DNA of 64,000 bases from contig JADKGY010000030.1 in assembly GCA_016722045.1 (NCBI GenBank), forward strand, positions 62,001-126,000, read 5' to 3'. The notes beneath the pieces are model-generated. The model was not told the origin of the DNA. It saw only the letters and a list, made by a program, of their open reading frames with translations, and ran no database searches. Below are positions 37,616 through 45,900 of this stretch, one piece after another. Made by a program: the position numbers and the translations under genes. The stretch is from Candidatus Opimibacter skivensis (lineage in GTDB: Bacteria; Bacteroidota; Bacteroidia; Chitinophagales; Saprospiraceae). Position 1 is the first letter of the stretch; every line of letters begins with the position of its first letter.

Positions 37616-37754
37616 GCCGCAACAAGCTGCTTGAGAGTGATTTTCGTTATGACCAAGGATCCGATATATGGATTTGAAGTTCAAACTTCAAATAGCGTAA
37701 GAGATTTTCGTTAACATCCGAAATTTTGATTTGAAGTGCAAACTTCAAATAGCG
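37616..37754. repeat. Palindromic composite repeat: AAGCTGCTTGAG module plus two TTGAAGTTCAAACTTCAA palindromes
   Basis: A copy of the GCAAGCTGCTTGAG module (37616-37635) is followed by two palindromes ending in AGCG: 37671-37697 and 37728-37754, the second with one changed base at the centre. The same layout with a TTTTAAGTTCAAACTTAAAA core occurs at 50031-50142 and 55697-55930. Confidence 0.8.
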
Positions 37755-37776
37755 TAGTAAGAAGATGTTTAACTAT

Positions 37777-37830
37777 AAATTTTTTAAGAGTACGGACAGG
37801 TCGCGACCTGTCCGTACTCTTAAAAAATTT
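37777..37830. terminator. Perfect 54-bp palindrome at the rlmB 3' end
   Basis: All 27 bases on each side of 37803/37804 are complementary (centre TCGCGA, inner arms with TACGGACAGG, ends AAATTTTTT / AAAAAATTT). It reaches the last base of the rlmB stop codon region (37829-37831). It can form a strong hairpin in either transcript direction, so it may end rlmB transcription, but a terminal T tract of the classical kind is not separate from the stem. It could also be a cruciform or a dispersed palindrome. Confidence 0.75.
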
Positions 37831-38563
37831 ATACCGGTAGTCTTTGCCTTTGCGCTTCATATAACATTATGCCGGCAGCGACGGAGACGTTCAATGAATC
37901 CATTTCACCAGCTTGTGGAATGACGACGATGTGATCGACAATGCGCAATAATTCCGGAGCAACACCTTGTCCTTCTGATCCCATGATGATCGCCATCGGT
38001 TGTTTAAAATCCACTTCGTGCAAAGGTGTAGTACCACGTCCATCAGCAGCAATAACCGTAACTCCACTTTCTTTCAGAAATCTAACTGCCGAAACAAGAT
38101 CTCTTACTCTGCACAATGGAATACGCAAGAGAGCTCCTGAAGATCGCTTGACAGCATCTGCATTGAGTTGTGCAGTTTCCTTCGCGGGGAAAACCAAACC
38201 ATCAGCACCGAGTACCTCCACCGATCGGCTGATCGCACCGAAATTGCCTACATCAGTGACCCTGTCGAGCATCATCAATAAAGGAATTATTCCCTGATCA
38301 AAAAGATGTGGTACCAGGTCCTCAAGTGAAGTGTATTCAACCTGTGATCTGAATGCAGCAATCCCCTGGTGATTGGCACCAAATTTATCCAGCTTCTCTT
38401 TGGGTACTTTCTGAACGGGGATTTCCAGTTTCTGGCATTTTTCAACCACTTCATTCAGATTCGCCTGCCTGTCAATGAGCACTTTATCAATAGGTTGCCC
38501 GCTGTCAATGGCTTCTATAACCGTATGGCGACCGATGATCACCCAATTACCTTTTTTTGTCAT
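37829..38563 (-). CDS. rlmB: 23S rRNA (guanosine-2'-O-)-methyltransferase RlmB (SpoU family)
   Basis: 244 residues. An N-terminal ribosome-binding-like substrate domain (about 1-75: VIIGRHTVIEAIDSGQPIDKV) and a SPOUT C-terminal domain with NFGAISRSVEVLGADGL (about 105-121), MGSEGQGVAPELL (about 195-207) and IPQAGEMDSLNVSVAAG near the end. These are the knotted-fold S-adenosylmethionine motifs of SpoU enzymes. RlmB methylates G2251 of 23S rRNA in E. coli. It is divergent from the M36 protease gene (94 nt to its likely start). Confidence 0.92.
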   Translation of the reverse strand: MTKKGNWVIIGRHTVIEAIDSGQPIDKVLIDRQANLNEVVEKCQKLEIPVQKVPKEKLDKFGANHQGIAAFRSQVEYTSLEDLVPHLFDQGIIPLLMMLDRVTDVGNFGAISRSVEVLGADGLVFPAKETAQLNADAVKRSSGALLRIPLCRVRDLVSAVRFLKESGVTVIAADGRGTTPLHEVDFKQPMAIIMGSEGQGVAPELLRIVDHIVVIPQAGEMDSLNVSVAAGIMLYEAQRQRLPV

Positions 38564-38656
38564 ATATCATACCAATATAGGCAAGAATGGGACTTCCGCT
38601 CTTATGTATAGGCAAGATTGATTAAATTTAGGCTTCAATTTCTTATAAATCAGATT

Positions 38657-41600
38657 ATGAAAAAATTGCTCCTACTACTGGCAGTATACCCACTGTCTTT
38701 TCTTTTTATTTCATCTCTTTCTGCCCAATCCATCGACTATACGGCCAAAGCTTCAGCGTATATCAAAAATGAATATGGCCTTGATCAAAAAGCTATTGGT
38801 GATCTTAAGATCACAAGCCAGTTCACTGATACGTACAACGGTGTCACACATGTCCATCTCACACAAATGAAAGACGGATATGAAATCTTCGGCACAGAAA
38901 TCAATCTTGCATTTCAGCCGAACGGAAAAATATCTAGTGTAGGCCACAACCTTACGATCATCGATGGTCAATCATTTTCTGATACCCATGTTGATCTTAA
39001 AGCTCCACAAGCTATCGGCATCGTGGCAAATTCTTTGGGTGTTGCCACTCGTTCAGTTCCTGAATTAAAAAATTACAATCCTGCAGGTGTTCCTATTTAC
39101 GAAAAATCGGATATGGCTCTTCTGGACATTCCTGCTGAACTTGGATATCTACGTACAGCATCAGGCGAATATCATCTTACATGGAAAATTCAATTTCAAC
39201 CTGCAAAATCAGGGTTATTGTATCAGTCGTTTGTAGATGCTACGAATGGCAAACTTATTTCAAATGACAACCTGACTTCGCACTGTACGTTTGAACAAGG
39301 ATATTTAGCACATGAAGACAAATGTGATGACAGTCCCTCTGCCAAAACGTTTGCACCTCCGGCACCTGTAAATGCAGCTTCCGGATCATACAGAGTACTT
39401 CCAACAACAATAGAAAGTCCTAACCACGGAAATTTTCAATTGATCACAGGAGCAGAAGATTTACTTGCATCACCTTTCGGCTGGCATGATGACAATGGAA
39501 TAGCAGGTCCTGAATTTACATATACGCGAGGAAATAATGTTCATGCCTTTTTAGACAGAGACTGGAGTTATAGTCCTGATTCGGAATTAGATGGAGGCGC
39601 AAACCTTCTTTTTGATTTTCCTTTTAATGTTGACGGCGAACCTGTCGACAATGAAAATGTCGCTGTGACAGGATTATTCTTCAGGAATAACTTCATGCAT
39701 GATTTTGCATATCAATACGGTTTCAATGAAGCCGCAGGTAATTTTCAATCAAAAAATTATTCAGCAGTGGGAGCAGGTCAGGATTTTGTCAATGCACTTG
39801 CGCAATTCGGTGATAGTAATCCTGCATTGTGTGGGACACAAACGAATGGTGGTACAGCCTGTCAGAATAATGCTGATTTCGCAACACCTGTAGATGGCTT
39901 TAGCGGCCAGATGAGAATGTTCACATGGAACCAGGACAATAGCAGCAAATTTCTTGAAGTTCTCACTCCGATTGACTTATCCGGGAAAATTCAAACGGGT
40001 CTGGCTCAGTTTGGTCCGGATATAGCGACGATTCCGCCTGTGACAGGTCCTGTGGTGGTCATTGATGATAAATCATTTGATCCGACTTTTGGTTGTGTTC
40101 CAATAGGCAATGCAACAGCACTGGCCGGAAAAATAGCGATCATCGATCGTGGATTGTGTGATTTCAGTGATAAGGTTTATAATGCACAGGAAGCAGGCGC
40201 TATCGGTGTCATCATTTGCAATTTTGATGAAACGGTGATTGGTATGTCTGCCGGAGCAAATGCAACGCTTGTCACTATACCTTCTGTATTCATCAGCAAG
40301 AGTGAATGTTCAAGGATAAGAGTGGCTGCAGCTAATGGATTGACAGCATCACTTATAGCTCCGATCTCTACTGGTCCTGCACTGCGTGACGGTTCACTCG
40401 ACAACAGTGTGATATCACATGAATATACCCATGGCATCTCCAATAGACTTACGGGCGGACCTGGCAGAAGTGATTGTCTGTCCGGAGGCGCCCAAACCGG
40501 AAATGCAGAGGAAGCTTCGGGTATGGGTGAGGGATGGAGTGATTTTATGGCGCTCGTGACGACGGTCAATCCAGGTGACACCGGAGCTAAAAAAAGAGGT
40601 ATAGGAACTTATGCGATAAAAGAAACCGTCGACGGCAGAGGGATTCGGACTTATCCATATAGTACGGACATGACTATTGATCCGCATACATATGATGATA
40701 TCATCACGGAAGCTCTTCCTCATGGTGTTGGTTCGGTATGGTGTGCTATGATATGGGATATGTATTGGGATTTCAGTGATCAATATGGATGGGATCCGGA
40801 TGTACTGCACGGTCATGGTGGAAATAATATGGCGATTCAACTGGTCATGGATGGTATGAAATTGCAACCATGTCCGCCCGGATTTATTGATGCCAGGAAT
40901 GCTATCCTCAGGGCAGATTCGATTGATTATGGAGGCGCTAACCAATGCCTGATATGGAAGGCATTTGCCAGGAGAGGTTTAGGATTCAATGCTGATGGAG
41001 GAGATAAGGGCTCAAGATCTGATGGCAAGGAAGGATTTGATCTGCCTACAAGTTGTCTTGATGAAATCAGGTTTAAGAAAACAATGACGCCTGAAGTTGT
41101 AGCAGGTGAGAATATACAAGTGACGTTGATAGTGACCAATTACAAAGGTTTCCCATTGACAAATGCATTTGTAGAAGATCAGATTCCTGATGGTTGCACA
41201 TATATCAGTGGCTCTGCTAATATTGAGCCATCAGTAGGGAACAGCCTTGTCTGGTCATTTAATTCTATAGATGCAGATGAAGAAATAACGATCACCTATC
41301 TACTGGCTACCGATCCTGAAAAATATTCTATACGCCTGTCTTATGATGACATCGAAGGCGATCCACTCGAAAGATGGGATATCTATTATGATGTAAACGG
41401 AACAACGTCAAATTTCTGGCAAACACAGGATTTGGTGGTACATAGCGGTATCTCTGCGTGGAATGTCGGAGATCCTGCTACAGAGTCAAAACATTATTTG
41501 CAAAACTTTGAGCCCTACTCCATCACGGGCAGTTATCCATTGTATCGTTTCTATCATTACTACAATACTGAAGCGGGTGCTGACGGAGGATTTATGGAAA

Positions 41601-42244
41601 TTTCTACTGATGGTGGTAATGCATGGATTCCCCTGGGTGACCGGGTATTCAGAAATGGTTATCCGCGACGTCTTCAATATGGAACATTTGCCATTCCTGA
41701 TCTATTTGCTTTTTCAGGTAAGAGTTCTCCAACCCCTGCGATGATACCTGTCTATATTGATCTGAGGGATTATATTGGCCAGCAGGTGAAAATAAGATAT
41801 CGGTTTGGCACTGATGCCAACATCTCCGGTGATGGCTGGTATGTGGATGATGTGGAAACCATGGATGCTGTGATCTACAATGCACAAGCCTGCCTGTCCA
41901 GTGATCAGACAAATGCCATGTGTACAGAAGCACCCGAAAGAGGTACAATCGTGGATACTTCTATCCCCAATGCAACAAATGACAGTCATGATAATGCTGC
42001 ATTAGGACTAATGCCAAATCCGGCAGGTGATTTAATACAGTTAGTTTTAACTGCTGCCAGATCAGATGATGCGATGATCCATGTCTTTGATCTGACAGGA
42101 CATTTGTTGTCAACTAAAAAGTGGTCCCTGACAGAAGGTATCAATCAAAACGTGATCGATATTTCAACATTCAATTCAGGCATGTATGTGATACAGGTGA
42201 CGACAGGAAATATGATGTATAGTAAGAAGTTTGTGAAGGAATAG
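38657..42244 (+). CDS. M36 family metallopeptidase (fungalysin-like) with T9SS C-terminal tail
   Basis: 1195 residues from ATG 38657, at the signal peptide MKKLLLLLAVYPLSFLFISS; an earlier ATG at 38618 adds 13 residues. An FTP propeptide-like region comes first (about 30-190), then the M36 catalytic domain with HEYTHGISNRLTGG (HExxH zinc motif, about 591-604) and downstream EASGMGEGWSDFMAL, the third-ligand Glu region. A PA-like insertion precedes it (about 450-570). C-terminal parts are a DUF11/Ig-like domain, a cleavable beta-sandwich, and a type A T9SS signal (PNPAGDLIQLVL ... GMYVIQVTTGNMMYSKKFVKE-like). It is probably a secreted protease. A hexamer repeat and a hairpin terminator follow. 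Confidence 0.9.
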   Translation: MKKLLLLLAVYPLSFLFISSLSAQSIDYTAKASAYIKNEYGLDQKAIGDLKITSQFTDTYNGVTHVHLTQMKDGYEIFGTEINLAFQPNGKISSVGHNLTIIDGQSFSDTHVDLKAPQAIGIVANSLGVATRSVPELKNYNPAGVPIYEKSDMALLDIPAELGYLRTASGEYHLTWKIQFQPAKSGLLYQSFVDATNGKLISNDNLTSHCTFEQGYLAHEDKCDDSPSAKTFAPPAPVNAASGSYRVLPTTIESPNHGNFQLITGAEDLLASPFGWHDDNGIAGPEFTYTRGNNVHAFLDRDWSYSPDSELDGGANLLFDFPFNVDGEPVDNENVAVTGLFFRNNFMHDFAYQYGFNEAAGNFQSKNYSAVGAGQDFVNALAQFGDSNPALCGTQTNGGTACQNNADFATPVDGFSGQMRMFTWNQDNSSKFLEVLTPIDLSGKIQTGLAQFGPDIATIPPVTGPVVVIDDKSFDPTFGCVPIGNATALAGKIAIIDRGLCDFSDKVYNAQEAGAIGVIICNFDETVIGMSAGANATLVTIPSVFISKSECSRIRVAAANGLTASLIAPISTGPALRDGSLDNSVISHEYTHGISNRLTGGPGRSDCLSGGAQTGNAEEASGMGEGWSDFMALVTTVNPGDTGAKKRGIGTYAIKETVDGRGIRTYPYSTDMTIDPHTYDDIITEALPHGVGSVWCAMIWDMYWDFSDQYGWDPDVLHGHGGNNMAIQLVMDGMKLQPCPPGFIDARNAILRADSIDYGGANQCLIWKAFARRGLGFNADGGDKGSRSDGKEGFDLPTSCLDEIRFKKTMTPEVVAGENIQVTLIVTNYKGFPLTNAFVEDQIPDGCTYISGSANIEPSVGNSLVWSFNSIDADEEITITYLLATDPEKYSIRLSYDDIEGDPLERWDIYYDVNGTTSNFWQTQDLVVHSGISAWNVGDPATESKHYLQNFEPYSITGSYPLYRFYHYYNTEAGADGGFMEISTDGGNAWIPLGDRVFRNGYPRRLQYGTFAIPDLFAFSGKSSPTPAMIPVYIDLRDYIGQQVKIRYRFGTDANISGDGWYVDDVETMDAVIYNAQACLSSDQTNAMCTEAPERGTIVDTSIPNATNDSHDNAALGLMPNPAGDLIQLVLTAARSDDAMIHVFDLTGHLLSTKKWSLTEGINQNVIDISTFNSGMYVIQVTTGNMMYSKKFVKE

Positions 42245-42248
42245 AGAA

Positions 42249-42376
42249 ACGCAGCGGCAGCGGCAGCGGCAGCGGCAGCGGCAGCGGCAGCGGCAGCGGC
42301 AGCGGCAGCGGCAGCGGCAGTGGCAGTGGCAGTGGCAGCGGCAGTGGCAGCGGCAGTGGCAGCGGTAGCGGTAGCG
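42249..42376. repeat. Hexamer tandem repeat (GGCAGC), about 21 units
   Basis: It begins within ten bases of the M36 stop. Late units show GGCAGT and GGTAGC variants. On the minus strand it opens a spurious Arg/Cys/His-rich frame. Confidence 0.95.
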
Positions 42377-42400
42377 CCAGTAATCAGAAATCAATAAAAT

Positions 42401-42437
42401 AAAAAAAGGACGAAAATAATTTTCGTCCTTTTTTTTA
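42401..42437. terminator. Bidirectional hairpin terminator
   Basis: The arms AAAAAAAGGACGAAAA and TTTTCGTCCTTTTTTT enclose a TAA loop, giving a GC-containing stem with A and T tracts on both sides. It lies between the convergent M36 gene (end 42244) and the coiled-coil gene (end 42624) and can stop both. Confidence 0.9.
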
Positions 42438-42623
42438 TTTCCAGGTATTGAGTCCGGGATTCTTCGACACGCTCATCCTTCATTTCATCCAGTTCAGCAC
42501 AAGTCTTGCATCCTTTTATCCGGCATCCATTATTTGCAAAACACAACAATTGTTTTAATATGCATACGTTCGAGGTCAGAGACACTCGAATGTCAGGACG
42601 CGATACGTGGATGATAAAAAATA
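42438..42623. other. Spacer between the terminator and the coiled-coil gene
   Basis: There is no supported gene. A 64-codon minus-strand frame (42391-42585) with Cys-rich text crosses the terminator and is most likely chance. Confidence 0.5.
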
Positions 42624-44411
42624 TTATGCTTCAGACGAGTCCTTGGTTTCATCCTTTGTAACATCTTCTGCTTTGTGCATCTTACTTTTTAGCTCCTCCA
42701 GTTTTTCTTTTGCGTCAGCTGCGAGGTGAGATGCGGTTTCTTTGATATTATCGCTGATGTCCTGCAGCTTTTCCTGCACATGCATTTCTTTCAGATTGTC
42801 CTTGATGTCTTCCATGATTTCTTTGACGTGGATTTCCTTCATGGCGCTTTCAAGTTTATCTACAAGCCCGGAAGTGGCTGCACCCAAGTCCTCACCCATG
42901 GCTTTCACAGAGTCGAAAAATGAGTCTTTTTTTGATCCATCGTCTGTCGATTTCTTTTCTTCTTTGGGGGCGTCATTGATATCGTCCCACTCTTCTTTTT
43001 TTGATTTTTCCATATTGTCAACTTTTTCTTTGATGTCATTTATTTCTGTCTTAACCTGCGTATTGAGATCGCTGACGGCTTCTTCTATTTTGGCGGAGAC
43101 AACAGACGCTATGGCGCCGAGATTGTCACCCAGATCTGTAAGTGATTCGCCAAGGGTCTCACTGATCGCATCAACAAGCGAATCTTTTGATTTGTTTTTT
43201 TGTTTTTTTGCTTTGCCTTCCGCTATAGCTTCTGCGGCTTTACCTAATGCATCAGCGTCAAGATTATCCGCTTGCGCGTGAATCGTTTCTGCTATTTTTT
43301 GCTTTACAGATTCTTTGGCCTCATTCAATTCCACTTTCAGGGACTGATGTTTCTTCTGGTCCTCAAGAAATTTCTTTTCCCTGTTGATCCGCTCTTCCAA
43401 TTCCACTTTCGTCTTCTGCATTTCAGCTAACTTCTCATTCTTGGAATTGATGCGCTCATCGATCATTTTTAATTTGGCCATCCGGATCTGCGCTTCAAGC
43501 TGACCTTCAGTATTCGCTATGCGATCATCCTGGAAGCTCTTATCCTTGTCATCCCGCCTGATTGATTTATCCATCTTCTCAATAGCTGAAATCAATCCTT
43601 CATACCTGCGGCTTAACCGGTCAAGAGCGGATGTATCCTTCGAGCTTTTTTCGCCGAATTTTTTCTCTTTGACCTGTTTGAATGCGGTGTCTATACGCTT
43701 CCAGATTTTGGAACGGTCATTTCTTGATAATTCAGCATCTTTAAATTCCTGCTGAAGTTTCTTTAATTCATTAAACAGAGGTTGCAGGCCAAGACCGTTT
43801 TTAATCTTCTGCTCTACTTCATCCAATTTGGTATTGAATCTATCGGCAAATTCATGTGATACACGATCGATTTCGGAATCCATATCCTTGCGCATATTCT
43901 TAAGCTGGGTGAATATGTCATTGGTCATCTCCCGCAATTGTTGCCCATGTTCGCGGAGGAGAGTTTTATCGAAAATATTTTTCTGGATTTTCTCCCAGGA
44001 TTCTTTCATCTCCTCCCAGAGTTGATTTTTATAACTGGTAGCACCCTTGATTTTGTCTTTTATATCTTCCAGTTCACTCAGGAATGAATGATACAATTTA
44101 TTGGAAAGGACAAGGAAGTGCCATTCCGTTTGCGCCCGCTGAATAATATCGGGTCGGTCTACTTTTAGGTTTTCCGGTAGAATATTGTCAGAAGCAGTCA
44201 GTGGTCTCTCCGTGTGTGTATAGCCTTCAGGGAAAGGCACCTCATGGGATTCACGCCATTCGTTGAGCATCAGGTTGTAAAACTCCTCGGATGTAGTTTC
44301 AAATGGGAAAGTATATAAATCAACTACATTGTCTTCTGCCTTTAGTGAGATAGCGATCAGTACTTTCTGATCCTTTTCATTATTTCCCCACATTACGATT
44401 CTCGTCTTCAT
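42624..44411 (-). CDS. Large coiled-coil protein, function unknown
   Basis: 595 residues with no signal peptide or membrane helix. The N-terminal ~110 residues form a compact, non-repetitive domain (VMWGNNEKDQKVLIAISLKAEDNVVDLYTFP). The rest is highly charged and helical: long coiled coils (about 110-390; for example RMAKLKMIDERINSKNEKL, LEERINREKKFLEDQKK), then an amphipathic alternating region with DKLESAMKEIHVKEIMEDIKDNLKEM (about 500-560). Segments such as IWKRIDTAFKQVKEKK resemble DUF349-type helices, but only weakly. The C-terminus is acidic. It is monocistronic. A cytoskeletal or scaffolding role is possible but unproved. Confidence 0.75.
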   Translation of the reverse strand: MKTRIVMWGNNEKDQKVLIAISLKAEDNVVDLYTFPFETTSEEFYNLMLNEWRESHEVPFPEGYTHTERPLTASDNILPENLKVDRPDIIQRAQTEWHFLVLSNKLYHSFLSELEDIKDKIKGATSYKNQLWEEMKESWEKIQKNIFDKTLLREHGQQLREMTNDIFTQLKNMRKDMDSEIDRVSHEFADRFNTKLDEVEQKIKNGLGLQPLFNELKKLQQEFKDAELSRNDRSKIWKRIDTAFKQVKEKKFGEKSSKDTSALDRLSRRYEGLISAIEKMDKSIRRDDKDKSFQDDRIANTEGQLEAQIRMAKLKMIDERINSKNEKLAEMQKTKVELEERINREKKFLEDQKKHQSLKVELNEAKESVKQKIAETIHAQADNLDADALGKAAEAIAEGKAKKQKNKSKDSLVDAISETLGESLTDLGDNLGAIASVVSAKIEEAVSDLNTQVKTEINDIKEKVDNMEKSKKEEWDDINDAPKEEKKSTDDGSKKDSFFDSVKAMGEDLGAATSGLVDKLESAMKEIHVKEIMEDIKDNLKEMHVQEKLQDISDNIKETASHLAADAKEKLEELKSKMHKAEDVTKDETKDSSEA

Positions 44412-44705
44412 ACGTATGATTTTAAATGGTACTTATTGGTATCGATATTATTCGTTGGACTCAGGAGTAAATCCTCATCCGTTACAATTTTGCCTTTTTT
44501 TACTTTGCATGTGCTTTGTATATTGCCTATTGGGACTTTATTCACATTTGAAAGTAATACCTGACCTGTGCAAATGCATTCAGGAACTCCATGAGTGAAA
44601 CGTATTTTAACCGATTTTTGATCTATTGAAGTCCAAAAAATATCCACTCATTTTATCCCTAATTGCCATGGGAAATCAGGCAAAAAAAATATTCCAACAC
44701 AATAC

Positions 44706-45728
44706 TTAAACTGCCAATGATCCTGACATTTCAGCATTAATAATTTTCTTTTCAATCAGATACTCAGCGATTTGTACAGCATTTGTGGCTGCACCTTTCC
44801 TTAGATTGTCGGCTACGATAAATAAATTCCAGCAACGGTCTCTTGATTCATCTCTACGGATACGGCCTACCCATACATCATCTTTTCCTTCTGCCAATAT
44901 GGGCATGGGATATTGGTTAGCTCCCGGATTGTCATAAAGCTTTACTCCCGGAGCCTCAGCGAGAACTGTTCTTATACCTGTAAGATCCGCATCAGTAGTC
45001 AGTTCAATATTGACTGATTCACTGTGTCCGGAGATGACAGGAACGCGCACAGCTGTGGCAGATACCGGCATATCGGGTTCCTGCATAATCTTCCGGGTCT
45101 CATATACCATTTTCATTTCCTCTTTGGTGTAATCATTTTCAAGGAAAATATCGCAATGCGGGAGACAATTGGCGAATATGGGGTGAGGGTAAACCTGCGC
45201 TCCAGGCTGCAGTCCATTTGCTTCATCTTTATATTGCTTCACAGCTTTCATGCCTGTTCCGGATACAGCCTGGTATGTGGACACAATGATGCGTCGTATG
45301 CCAAAACGGCGATGAATCGGATTAAGCGCTACGACCATCTGGATAGTACTACAGTTTGGATTGGCAATTATTTTATCCTTTTCTGTGAGAACATGGCCAT
45401 TCACTTCCGGAACGATGAGCGGAATACCTTCAGTCATTCTCCATGCGGAAGAATTGTCAATCACAGTGCAGCCCACATCGGCGAAAGCCTGTGCCCATTC
45501 TTTTGAAACTGATGCGCCGGCAGAGAATAAAGCGATGTCCGGCCTCCTGTCTATTGCCTCCTGCATGGATAGCACAGGATATGCACGCCCATTGAACATG
45601 ATCGTACGACCGACTGAACTGGCAGATGCAACCGGCAATAATTCGGAAACAGGAAAATCCCTTTCCTCCAGTACTTTCAACATCATCTGGCCAACCAGGC
45701 CTGTAGAACCAACGACAGCTATTTTCAT
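44706..45728 (-). CDS. asd: Aspartate-semialdehyde dehydrogenase
   Basis: 340 residues from ATG 45728 (MKIAVVGSTGLVGQMML); a TTG 9 nt upstream is less likely. The Rossmann motif is VGSTGLVG, the catalytic Cys is in ANPNCSTIQMVVAL (about 128), and the substrate-binding region is STYQAVSGTGMKAV. It reduces aspartyl phosphate to aspartate semialdehyde for lysine/threonine/methionine and diaminopimelate synthesis. It seems monocistronic, with an AGGAGG-rich, low-complexity 45775-45830 stretch upstream of the next, oppositely oriented gene. Confidence 0.94.
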   Translation of the reverse strand: MKIAVVGSTGLVGQMMLKVLEERDFPVSELLPVASASSVGRTIMFNGRAYPVLSMQEAIDRRPDIALFSAGASVSKEWAQAFADVGCTVIDNSSAWRMTEGIPLIVPEVNGHVLTEKDKIIANPNCSTIQMVVALNPIHRRFGIRRIIVSTYQAVSGTGMKAVKQYKDEANGLQPGAQVYPHPIFANCLPHCDIFLENDYTKEEMKMVYETRKIMQEPDMPVSATAVRVPVISGHSESVNIELTTDADLTGIRTVLAEAPGVKLYDNPGANQYPMPILAEGKDDVWVGRIRRDESRDRCWNLFIVADNLRKGAATNAVQIAEYLIEKKIINAEMSGSLAV

Positions 45729-45900
45729 ATTTATCAATACTCGGTTTAGGGGTATAAAGTTACAAACAAAAGGCTAAGGAGAAGGAGGAGGAGGAGGCCT
45801 AGGAGAAGGCCTAGGCTAAGGCTTTAACCCTTATCTGATAACTAGTCCAATATCTTTTAACCTTCAACTAAAAACTATTTTTCTTAGTTACCTTCGAAAT

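Noticed and set aside
37183..37656. Minus-strand frame encoding Ser/Ala/Leu/Phe repeats (157 codons)
   Set aside because: It exists only because the 9-bp minisatellite has a length divisible by three. It overlaps the signal-peptide codons of the TraB/GumN gene and has no domain.
37671..37830. Possible CRISPR array because of repeated palindromes
   Set aside because: Units are irregular in spacing, of different sequence, and there are no spacers of even length or cas genes.
42176..42394. Minus-strand Arg/Cys/His-rich frame
   Set aside because: Translation of the GGCAGC hexamer array; not a protein.
42391..42585. 64-codon Cys-rich minus-strand frame
   Set aside because: Its end lies in the hairpin terminator and there is no family resemblance.
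44408..44647. 79-codon minus-strand frame overlapping the coiled-coil gene start by 4 nt (ATGA)
   Set aside because: The overlap looks like translational coupling, but the text shows no domain, and the frame may be chance. It deserves a conservation check only.
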